A model generated the notes under the pieces. It had not been told where the DNA came from. It was given only the letters and a program-made list of their open reading frames with translations, and made no database searches. A DNA stretch of 64,000 nt from an uncultured Campylobacter sp. (GTDB taxonomy: Bacteria > Campylobacterota > Campylobacteria > Campylobacterales > Campylobacteraceae), in contig NZ_CAUQKJ010000009.1 of NCBI RefSeq assembly GCF_963518785.1, positions 1 through 64,000 on the forward strand, in the 5' to 3' direction. Of the stretch, positions 57,116 to 64,000 are shown piece by piece. The translations under genes and the position numbers were made by a program. Positions within the stretch are counted from its first letter, which is position 1; each line of letters starts with the position of its first letter.

Positions 57116-57903
57116 TAAATTTTACCTTTATCTAGCGGAATCCCGCGTTTCGTGTTGATTATAAACTCGCACATCTTGCGCACGTTTTGATCGCTCGTTT
57201 CGTTTAATAAAATTTGCGCCTGCTCCTTTAAGCCCCCGCCTTGGTTGAATAAAAATTTATACGCCCGATTTATTGTCTCGACCGTCTCTTTATCGAAGCG
57301 GCGGCGGATGCCCGTTAAATTTAACCCGCGGATATAGGCGCGATTTCCCTCGGCTAGGCAAAACGGCACCACGTCCTGACTAAGCGCGCTAGCCCCTGCG
57401 ATCATGCAGCTCTCGCCGATACGAACGAATTGATGCACGGGGGTAAGTCCGCCGATAACGGCATAATCGCCCATTACGACGTGGCCTGCGAGCGTGGCGT
57501 TGTTAGCTAGGATTATGTTGCTGCCCAGCACGCAATCGTGTGCGATATGGCAATACGCCATCATAAATAGATTATCGCCGATGCGCGTAAATCCGTCGCC
57601 CTTATGCGAGCCCGAGCTGATCGTACAAAACTCGTGTATCGTAGCGTTTTTGCCGATGATTAGCCCCGTGCGCTCGCCATCTTCAAAGCTCATATCTTGT
57701 GGAATTTCGCCCACGATCGCGTATGAAAAAATTTTAGAGCCCTCGCCGATTTGCGTATCGCCGATGATGCGCGCCCCCTGCTTGATTGTGCAGCCGTCGC
57801 CGATTTTAGCCTGCGCGCTTATGAAAGCATACGGCTCGATCACAACCTTGGCTCCGATCTGCGCGCCGTCCTCGATGATCGCCGTGTGGTGAACTTTAGC
57901 CAT
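57115..57903 (-). CDS. lpxA: UDP-N-acetylglucosamine acyltransferase LpxA
   Basis: First enzyme of lipid A synthesis, 262 residues. A left-handed beta-helix of hexapeptide repeats (IGAKVVIEPYAFISAQAKIG, etc.), the catalytic His region (MAYCHIAHDCVLGSNI) and the C-terminal helical domain. Adjacent to fabZ, which supplies the same acyl pool. Confidence 0.95.
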   Translation of the reverse strand: MAKVHHTAIIEDGAQIGAKVVIEPYAFISAQAKIGDGCTIKQGARIIGDTQIGEGSKIFSYAIVGEIPQDMSFEDGERTGLIIGKNATIHEFCTISSGSHKGDGFTRIGDNLFMMAYCHIAHDCVLGSNIILANNATLAGHVVMGDYAVIGGLTPVHQFVRIGESCMIAGASALSQDVVPFCLAEGNRAYIRGLNLTGIRRRFDKETVETINRAYKFLFNQGGGLKEQAQILLNETSDQNVRKMCEFIINTKRGIPLDKGKI

Positions 57904-58352
57904 TATTTATCCATTATCATCGCTTGAAGTTCCGCCTGTGCGGCCAGTGTGGCGCCGTCGTTGATGTAGGCTTCGCCCTTTAGCACCCAGATGCGTCCGC
58001 GGTGTTTGATTACGCTGATGCGATATTCAAGCTTGTCGCCGGGGCGGACGGGACTTCTAAATTTAGCGTTGTCGATACTCATAAAATACACGACCTTGTC
58101 GCTTAGATCGACACCGTCTTTTTCCATGCTCTTAAACGCCAGCACGCCGCCTGCCTGCGCTAAGCCCTCGATAATCATTACGCCAGGATAGATCGGATGG
58201 CCTGGGAAGTGGCCCTGAAAGATCTGCTCGTTGTAGGTTACGTTTTTATAGGCCTTGATACTTTCGCCTATGCTGAGCTCTTCGACGCGGTCTATGAGCA
58301 AAAACGGAAAACGATGAGGTAGGATGGAGAGGATTTCGTTTATATCTATCAT
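57903..58352 (-). CDS. fabZ: 3-hydroxyacyl-ACP dehydratase FabZ
   Basis: Dehydratase of fatty-acid elongation, 149 residues. Hot-dog fold with LPHRFPFLLIDRVEE and the active-site GHFPGHPIYPGVMIIEGLAQ (catalytic His and Glu). Typical length. Shares its last base with lpxA's first. Confidence 0.96.
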   Translation of the reverse strand: MIDINEILSILPHRFPFLLIDRVEELSIGESIKAYKNVTYNEQIFQGHFPGHPIYPGVMIIEGLAQAGGVLAFKSMEKDGVDLSDKVVYFMSIDNAKFRSPVRPGDKLEYRISVIKHRGRIWVLKGEAYINDGATLAAQAELQAMIMDK

Positions 58353-58385
58353 TGATCTGCCTTTTTTAGAAATTTTAGAATCTTA

Positions 58386-59519
58386 TCAAATTCTTACTAA
58401 AATTTCCCTAACGTCTAAAAATATGCGCGAGAGCCCGTAAATTTGAACTTTGGCGGCTCTTATCTCATCCGTGACGATGATCGGCGAGAGCGAGCCCGCA
58501 GCGCACAGGGCGGCGCGAGCTTTATTTTGGCGCGCAAGACTCGGCGGATTTTTTAGCATTTCGGATACGCTTTTGAAATTTGATCTTGAAATTTCGTTAA
58601 ATTTCGCCAGGCTTAAAATTTTAATCTCCCCTTTATCGCTGCAAAAGATTTCGCACTCTCGCTCCACGCTAAACTTCACGTTTTCGCGCGTAAAATGCGA
58701 GCCAAATAGCACAAACGAAGGCACTACCTCGCCGTCAAATTTAATCCATGCGCGCAGCAGGCGGTAGTTTAAAAATCGATCGCGCAGCACGCTAAATTTA
58801 ACTCCTTTTCTTTCGAGCGAGCAAAGCTTTTTGTAAAATTTCAACTTCTCCTCTACCGAAGCGGGCAGGATTTGCCGATCTATTGGCGACATTAGTTCGT
58901 AAATTTCGGCACCTTGGGCTAAATTTTGCTTCAAATCCGTCGTCAAACTTCCGCCGAAATCCCGCTCGGTCTTTCGCTGATCATTCTGCTGTGCCGCGAG
59001 AGCATAGATACAGCCGCAGTAGTTTTGATGATACAGCGCATCCTTTTTCGCAAGCGCAAACTGCTCGTTCGTGCCGCCGTTTTTACGAAAATCGGGCGCG
59101 ATAAACTCCAGCCCATAGCGCTCGCAGATACGTTGCAGCGAGCTGCAAAGCTGAGATTGAGATTTTTTGGGACTCATTAAAAGAGTCGTAGTGATTTTGC
59201 GCTCGCCTAGGCTTAACGCGAGCTCGGCCGTTTTTTGCATGCGGAAATCAAAGCAAAACTCGCAGCGCGCGCCCTTTTCGGGCTCGTTTTCAAGCCCGCG
59301 CGCACCCTGTAGCCAGCCCTGAAAATCATACTCGCCCGGGATAAATTTAATCCCCAAATTTTCGCAAACCCGCTTTGAGTCGTGCATTCTAAGAACGTAT
59401 TCGCCGTAGGGGTGGATGTTTGGATCGTAGAAATAGCCTATTAGCGGCTCTTGCGTGAGCTCTTTTAAGCGACGCAAAAAATAATCGCAATCGACCGAGC
59501 AGCAGATGTGAACCAGCAA
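58386..59519 (-). CDS. queH: Epoxyqueuosine reductase QueH with C-terminal extension
   Basis: Iron-sulfur enzyme for the last step of tRNA queuosine synthesis, non-homologous to cobalamin-dependent QueG. MLVHICCSVDC gives the adjacent Cys pair; GARCEFCFDFRM gives the CxxC; TTTLLMSPKKSQ is also conserved. Standard QueH ends near residue 190-200; this one has about 180 further residues, partly hydrophilic, which I cannot assign. TTG start, no better codon before the motif. Divergent from the DUF748 gene. Confidence 0.85.
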   Translation of the reverse strand: MLVHICCSVDCDYFLRRLKELTQEPLIGYFYDPNIHPYGEYVLRMHDSKRVCENLGIKFIPGEYDFQGWLQGARGLENEPEKGARCEFCFDFRMQKTAELALSLGERKITTTLLMSPKKSQSQLCSSLQRICERYGLEFIAPDFRKNGGTNEQFALAKKDALYHQNYCGCIYALAAQQNDQRKTERDFGGSLTTDLKQNLAQGAEIYELMSPIDRQILPASVEEKLKFYKKLCSLERKGVKFSVLRDRFLNYRLLRAWIKFDGEVVPSFVLFGSHFTRENVKFSVERECEIFCSDKGEIKILSLAKFNEISRSNFKSVSEMLKNPPSLARQNKARAALCAAGSLSPIIVTDEIRAAKVQIYGLSRIFLDVREILVRI

Positions 59520-59548
59520 ATTTTAACCCTTTGCACGAAATTTTTGGA

Positions 59549-59554
59549 TATAAT
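59549..59554 (+). promoter_or_regulatory. -10 element (TATAAT) for the DUF748 gene
   Basis: TATAAT lies 19 bases before the ATG at 59573 and 31 before the ATG at 59585, so transcription should begin near 59561. This rules out an earlier TTG start at 59531. No clear -35 is seen, as is normal in Campylobacter. Confidence 0.55.
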
Positions 59555-59584
59555 TTTACGCTATCAAAATTAATGAGCGGAAAA

Positions 59585-62500
59585 ATGAAAAATTTTTTTA
59601 TAAAACACTGGCGTAAGTTTGCTTGCGGCGTAGGTGGATTTGCGCTATTTTACGTGCTCGCGGGCTTTTTCGGCGTGCCGCTTTTTATCGAAAAAGCGCT
59701 GCCTAAAATTTTAGAGGGCAGAGCAAGCTTTAGCGTGCAGGATGCTAAATTTAACCCCTTTACCTACGAGCTAAACGTCACCAAGCCGGAGCTTAGCACC
59801 TTTAAACCGCTGTTTAGCGCCGATGAGATAAATTTAAAAATCGGTTTTTCAAAGCTTTTTAAAAAGACTCTCGCGGTAGAAATTTTGCATCTCAAATCCC
59901 CTAAATTTCAAGTCGAGCGCGAGCAAAACGGTACCTTCAATTTCGAGCCGCTAATTTCGGAGCAAAAGAGCGAAAGCAAGGATGAAAACTCCAGCTTCAA
60001 CGTCACGCTGAATAATTTTAAGATCGAGCGCGGCTCTCTGGGCTACATCGATAACTCCCTGAAAAGGCCGTTTTCGCTCATCTCGACCGATCTGAATTAC
60101 GAGATAAATGGCTTAAATTTAAAGGACGAAACGATCGGCGAGCACGATCTAAGCGCGGTTTCGCGCACATACGACTCGTTAAGCTTCGATGGAGCCATCG
60201 ATCTGGCGCCTCTGCGCTTGCACGGCAAAATAGATCTTAAACGGCTGAAAATCGATCCGTTTTGGCTATCATACCTCGATCCTAGCGGTGTGCGGTTTAA
60301 AAACGGCTTCCTTTCCGCCACGCTGAATTACCGATTGAGCCTCGATGAAAATATAAAATTTGCGCTTGAAAACTCAAAGCTCGAGCTGCAAAGCCTAGAA
60401 ATTTTGCAAGGTCAAAGCTTAATTTCTCTTGGCTCGCTAAAAATCCCGAGCTTTGAGCTGAATACGGACGTTTCGAATGAAATTTCAGGCGCAGTAATGA
60501 TTCCGCAAGTGCTAGTTTCGGGCGCAAAATACGATATGAACGAAACCAAAATTTCCACGGGCTCTGAGGGCGCGCGGGTCGCGGATTTTGCGCTAGATTT
60601 TAATAAAACGGGGGCAAACTTGCGGCTAAACTCCGCCGTAAAAAGCGTAGATCTAAACCGCTCAAGCTTTGCAAACCCGCAAATTTCGGTCGTCTCAAAC
60701 GATACTAAAATCACGGAAAATTTCTTGAAATTTAACGCCGAAGGTAACGAAACAGCCCTTCACACGGGTTTTGGCGCCTTTAGTATCGCGGATACGCAGA
60801 TTACGCTAGCGCGCAGCGATAAAATTTCGATCGCCGCAACCGAGCTGGGCGCGTTTAGCTACGACAAAGAGGGCGCGCAAAACGGCGTAAGCCTGGAGTT
60901 CGCTAAAATTTCAAACTCCAAAATCGCAAACAAAAACGGAATTTTTAGCGGATTTGAAAGCTTCGGCGTGCAAGGGGTTAAATTTAACGTCGCGGATCTA
61001 AATCTTGGCGTGGATAAAATTTTGCTAAACGAGCCGTTTTTCAACTCGGAAGTGGGCGTTAACGGCGCCAAAAGCATAAACGATCTGGCGATCTTAAGCG
61101 CGATCTCTAAAAATCACGCGAGCTTTAAAAAAACGGCGAGCGCGGGCGACACAAACCCGGCGGATGTAAATTCTACGGCAAGCGGCGCAAATTTAAATTC
61201 TAAAAAGCCCTCCAAAAGCCCCGCTTTAAAATTTAAGATCGGCGAAGCCTCCGTAACGGGCGCACAGGCTAAGATCGGCGAGAGCTTTATCGTTAAAAAC
61301 AACGTGCACGAGATCAAGGATTTCAGCGCCACGCTAAGCGGGCTAAGCTCGAATTTCGCCGAGCCTTTCGGTATCAAAGCAAGCCTTATCGCGAGCGAAA
61401 TCACGGCTAGTGCGGACGGCAAGGTCAGCATCGCGCCGCTTAACGTAGGCGCGAGCTTTAGCCTAAAGGTGCCGAACTTGGGCGTTTTTAACAGATATGT
61501 GGCGGAATTTATCACGGGCTCCATCGCCGGCGAGCTCGCTACGCAAGGGCAGCTGAAACTTTCAAACGCCTTCTCGCTCGAAGCGGGGCTATCGGGCAAG
61601 GGCTTGGCGTTAAGCTCGGGCAGGGATAAAATTTTCTCCCTTGCATCGCTAAATGTCGCGCAAATCGCGCTGAGCCCAAACTCCCTCACGCTAAATAAGA
61701 TCGCTCTTGGCTCGCCCGCAGCAAATATCTCGCTAAATAAAGACAGACGTTTAAATTTAACTTCGCTGATAAAGCCCGCTGCGCAGGCAAAGCAGGCCGC
61801 AAAGCCCGCCCAAGCTGCGCCTAGCAAATCCGTAAAAAGCAAGGCAAACTTTGCGTGGAGCGTAAAAAATATCTCGCTTAGTGGCGGAAGTTTAAATTTC
61901 ACCGACGAGAGCCTAGCAGCGCCCTTTAAACTGCGCATCAGCGATATGAAGGCAAGCATCAGCGAGATCAGTCCGAAGCGGGCGGCGGATATTAAGTTTA
62001 GTTCGCTCGTAAGCGGAAGCGGGTTAGCGAGCATCACGGCGCGCGCCTATCCGATGGATTTTAAACGCAAAAGCGATATAAACGTCGTTTTAAAGGATAT
62101 CCCGCTTGCGCCCGCATCGCCCTATACCGCCAAATATATCGGCAACGAAATCGCAGGCGGCAAGTTAAATTTAAAACTTGCCTACAAAATCGATGACGGC
62201 AAGCTAAATGCAAGCAATGATCTAAATTTGGACCGCTTCGAGCTTGGCAAAGAGGTGCAGAGTAAGGACGCGCTGAGCCTTCCGATCGGGCTAGTCGTGT
62301 CGATCCTAAAGGACAGCGATGATCAGATCGATCTTAGCCTACCTCTAAGCGGCACGCTGAGCGATCCGAAATTTAGCTACGGCGCGCTCGTTTGGGGCGC
62401 GGTCAAAAAGCTGCTATCTGACATCGTGTTAAGCCCGTTTAGATTTATGGGAAAGATCGCGGGCGTAGATACGAAAAAGCTGGAAAGTATCGATTTTGAG

Positions 62501-62947
62501 GCGGCGAGCAGCGAAATTTTAATTAGCGAAAACTCTAAAATAGATGATTTAGCCAAGGTCGCAAAAGCCAAGCCCGAACTCAAGATCATCCTAAACTCTG
62601 CGTATAACGAAAAGCTCGATACTCACGAGTTCCAAAGGCGTTCGCTTCAAAACACGCTTACGCTGATGTCAAATAAACAGGGGCTCTCTACGGATGAAGC
62701 CATAGCGGCGCTTAAGATCAAATACGGCATCAAAGCTAGCGGCGATGAGGCGATGGAGGAGCTGATAAGCGCGCAGAAATTTACTCGTTCGCGTCTTGAT
62801 GAGCTAGCCCTTGCCAGGGCGGCCGCCGTGCAATCGGCACTAGTGCAGCGCGGCGTAAGCGCCTCTCGCATAGAGATCAAAAAACCGAGCGAAGCGGAGC
62901 TTAAACGAAACAGTTTTATCCCGCTAAACCTGGGTCTTGAAAAATAG
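59585..62947 (+). CDS. AsmA-like DUF748 domain protein, large
   Basis: About 1120 residues, anchored by one N-terminal helix (residues about 8-30 after MKNFFIKHWRKF) with the rest in the periplasm. The AsmA/DUF748 start (VPLFIEKALPKILEGRASFS ... DAKFNPFTYELNV) leads into long beta-repeats (NFEPLI, DLNYEINGLNLKDE). Such proteins are thought to bridge the envelope and carry lipids. A C-terminal domain resembles an OmpA-like end (LKIILNSAYNEKLDTHEFQR). The first ATG at 59573 is a second candidate. Ser/Lys/Ala-rich linkers around 520-560 and 745-775. Confidence 0.82.
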   Translation: MKNFFIKHWRKFACGVGGFALFYVLAGFFGVPLFIEKALPKILEGRASFSVQDAKFNPFTYELNVTKPELSTFKPLFSADEINLKIGFSKLFKKTLAVEILHLKSPKFQVEREQNGTFNFEPLISEQKSESKDENSSFNVTLNNFKIERGSLGYIDNSLKRPFSLISTDLNYEINGLNLKDETIGEHDLSAVSRTYDSLSFDGAIDLAPLRLHGKIDLKRLKIDPFWLSYLDPSGVRFKNGFLSATLNYRLSLDENIKFALENSKLELQSLEILQGQSLISLGSLKIPSFELNTDVSNEISGAVMIPQVLVSGAKYDMNETKISTGSEGARVADFALDFNKTGANLRLNSAVKSVDLNRSSFANPQISVVSNDTKITENFLKFNAEGNETALHTGFGAFSIADTQITLARSDKISIAATELGAFSYDKEGAQNGVSLEFAKISNSKIANKNGIFSGFESFGVQGVKFNVADLNLGVDKILLNEPFFNSEVGVNGAKSINDLAILSAISKNHASFKKTASAGDTNPADVNSTASGANLNSKKPSKSPALKFKIGEASVTGAQAKIGESFIVKNNVHEIKDFSATLSGLSSNFAEPFGIKASLIASEITASADGKVSIAPLNVGASFSLKVPNLGVFNRYVAEFITGSIAGELATQGQLKLSNAFSLEAGLSGKGLALSSGRDKIFSLASLNVAQIALSPNSLTLNKIALGSPAANISLNKDRRLNLTSLIKPAAQAKQAAKPAQAAPSKSVKSKANFAWSVKNISLSGGSLNFTDESLAAPFKLRISDMKASISEISPKRAADIKFSSLVSGSGLASITARAYPMDFKRKSDINVVLKDIPLAPASPYTAKYIGNEIAGGKLNLKLAYKIDDGKLNASNDLNLDRFELGKEVQSKDALSLPIGLVVSILKDSDDQIDLSLPLSGTLSDPKFSYGALVWGAVKKLLSDIVLSPFRFMGKIAGVDTKKLESIDFEAASSEILISENSKIDDLAKVAKAKPELKIILNSAYNEKLDTHEFQRRSLQNTLTLMSNKQGLSTDEAIAALKIKYGIKASGDEAMEELISAQKFTRSRLDELALARAAAVQSALVQRGVSASRIEIKKPSEAELKRNSFIPLNLGLEK

Positions 62948-62997
62948 CGTAAGCAAAATTTGGCTATACTAAGCGGACTAAATTTAAAGGAACGGCG

Positions 62998-63759
62998 ATG
63001 ATAAATATAGGAATTCACGGCGGAAGCGGCAGAATGGGTACGATGATCTACGAGTGCCTGAAAAATTTCGATCAGGCACGAGCAAGCGTAATCTACACGA
63101 TTGCGCCGCTTGATTATACGCCGAACTGCGCCGCAAGCCGCAGCTACGACGAGCTTTTTAGCGGCTGCGACGTCGTGATAGACTTCACGATCCGAGACGG
63201 CGCAATAAATTTAATGGAATTTGCGCTTTCGCATCCAAAGCCGCTTTGCATCGGCACGACGGCTCTGGGCGATGAGGGCGAGCGGCTACTGCGCGAATGC
63301 GGCGCAAAAATGCCCGTGCTGCACGCTACGAATATGAGCCTGGGCGTCGCGGTGCTAAACAAGCTCGTAGCGCTTGCTAGCAGGAGCCTGCGCGATTTTG
63401 ACTGCGAAATTTTAGAGATGCACCACCGCCACAAAAAAGACGCCCCGAGCGGCACGGCGATAAGCCTTGCGGAGAGTGCCGCAAGCGCGCGCGGGCTAAG
63501 CTTGAAAGACGTGCGCGTAAGCGGTCGCGACGGGCTCATCGGCGAGCGTGGCAAGGACGAGATCGCCGTGATGTCGCTGCGCGGCGGTGACATCGTCGGG
63601 CGCCACACCGTGGGATTTTACGGCGAGGGCGAGTTCGTCGAGCTAAATCACACGGCGACTTCGCGCGCGACTTTTGCCAGAGGCGCGATAAAGGCGGCGG
63701 TATGGCTAGCATCGCAAAATAGCGGGCTTTACGGCATAGACGACTGCTTAGGAATCTAG
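62998..63759 (+). CDS. dapB: 4-hydroxy-tetrahydrodipicolinate reductase
   Basis: Reductase in lysine and diaminopimelate synthesis, 253 residues. The NAD(P)-binding GIHGGSGRMGTMIYE, the catalytic HHRHKKDAPSGTA and the late VGRHTVGFYGEGEFVELNH are all standard DapB motifs. AAAGGAACGG ribosome binding site before the ATG. Confidence 0.94.
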   Translation: MINIGIHGGSGRMGTMIYECLKNFDQARASVIYTIAPLDYTPNCAASRSYDELFSGCDVVIDFTIRDGAINLMEFALSHPKPLCIGTTALGDEGERLLRECGAKMPVLHATNMSLGVAVLNKLVALASRSLRDFDCEILEMHHRHKKDAPSGTAISLAESAASARGLSLKDVRVSGRDGLIGERGKDEIAVMSLRGGDIVGRHTVGFYGEGEFVELNHTATSRATFARGAIKAAVWLASQNSGLYGIDDCLGI

Positions 63760-63787
63760 CGTTTGCGGCTAAATTTAAGAGGAAAAA

Positions 63788-63979
63788 ATGCCAACCAAAG
63801 ATGAAATTTTAAATTTTTTGCGCGAGCTAAAACCTGAGCTTGAAAGTTTTGGAATTTACAAAGTCAGATTATTCAGCAGCTATGCCAAAGATGGAGCAAA
63901 TATCGCCGAGATGTTTAAAATTTCAGCCGATCTATTTAATAAGGCGTCGGCAAAATGCCGGACGGCGAGCCGTAAATGA
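63788..63979 (+). pseudogene. Degenerate MNT-type nucleotidyltransferase fragment
   Basis: MPTKDEILNFLRELKPELES and FGIYKVRLFSSYAKDGANI match the start of MNT-domain nucleotidyltransferases (MntA-type antitoxins), where a G-S-x-A segment and a D-x-D pair follow. Here the first Gly of the motif is Ser, and the sequence after ANI departs from the family with no DxD. The 63-codon frame is therefore a remnant or fusion. A new frame (ATG 63976) overlaps its stop. Confidence 0.55.
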
Positions 63980-64000
63980 TAAAACAAAATATAGATAAAT
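63976..64000 (+). CDS. Start of a following frame, cut by the window edge
   Basis: ATG overlapping the preceding TGA, reading MIKQNIDK up to the last base. MNT antitoxin genes are commonly followed with overlap by a HEPN toxin gene, so this may be that partner. Only eight codons are visible. Confidence 0.2.

Noticed and set aside
60097..62037. Long frames on the strand opposite to the DUF748 gene
   Set aside because: They lie fully inside a coherent 1120-codon gene and have Ser/Leu-biased shadow composition.
1..64000. CRISPR array, tRNA or rRNA genes
   Set aside because: No regularly spaced repeats and no cloverleaf or rRNA-like sequence were seen on either strand.

Overview
The window is a Campylobacter chromosome segment carrying a complete Mu-like transposable prophage. 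Three things point to Campylobacter: the order fabZ-lpxA-clpX-mreB-mreC-carB, the order mqnA / malic enzyme / gltX / SurA-like chaperone, and the futalosine-pathway gene mqnA. G+C judged by eye is in the mid-40s, which fits the higher-G+C species (gracilis, showae, rectus, curvus) better than C. jejuni. Species is inference.

Layout. 1-2594: start of the nuo operon (nuoB partial, nuoA) on the minus strand and a Pit-type phosphate transporter. 2817-35577: an azlC-azlD pair whose azlC is split by the prophage (3204-34854, about 31.65 kb, flanked by GCCG). Removing the prophage and one GCCG rejoins azlC in frame. 35647-40295: a HemN-like radical SAM gene, then an AT-rich island of small unrecognised genes that includes a frameshifted Imm53 immunity gene. 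40732-48554: a mostly minus-strand housekeeping block (DUF4197, gdhA, mqnA, lipoprotein, pncB, malic enzyme, gltX). 48639-50700: SurA-like chaperone and an IS1595-family insertion inside an already frameshifted gene. 50828-59519: the minus-strand run queH-fabZ-lpxA-clpX-mreB-mreC-carB. 59585-63979: DUF748 protein, dapB and a degenerate nucleotidyltransferase fragment.

Prophage logic. A CI/LexA-type repressor (minus) and a small Ner/Cro-like protein (plus) diverge from an 80-bp switch with a consensus promoter and an operator-like palindrome. Transposase A and ATPase B follow, then a run of small early genes: a NrdD C-terminus-like mini-protein, a sigma-region-4-like protein, Gam, ASCH, YopX, two GemA-like paralogues and a zinc ribbon. 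A MuF head protein carries an extra C-terminal domain and is followed by an overlapping small gene, which looks like a phage polymorphic toxin/immunity pair. An unknown gene with its own perfect sigma-70 promoter (a probable moron) comes next. Terminase and portal lie on the minus strand. Prohead protease, capsid, lysis cassette, P2-like baseplate, fibre, sheath, tube, tape measure and gpU/X/D lie on the plus strand. The phage is therefore a Mu-type replication module joined to a P2-type contractile-tail particle. At the right end, where Mu keeps its DNA-modification gene, sits a DNA adenine methyltransferase with a 15-G tract near its start, the signature of phase variation.

Most notable: the MuF-linked toxin/immunity candidate, the poly-G methyltransferase, the stand-alone glycyl-radical-like mini-protein, the promoter-equipped moron, the programmed -1 frameshift in the tail chaperone gene, and the immunity-gene island. 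All family names come from reading the sequence; no database search was run.
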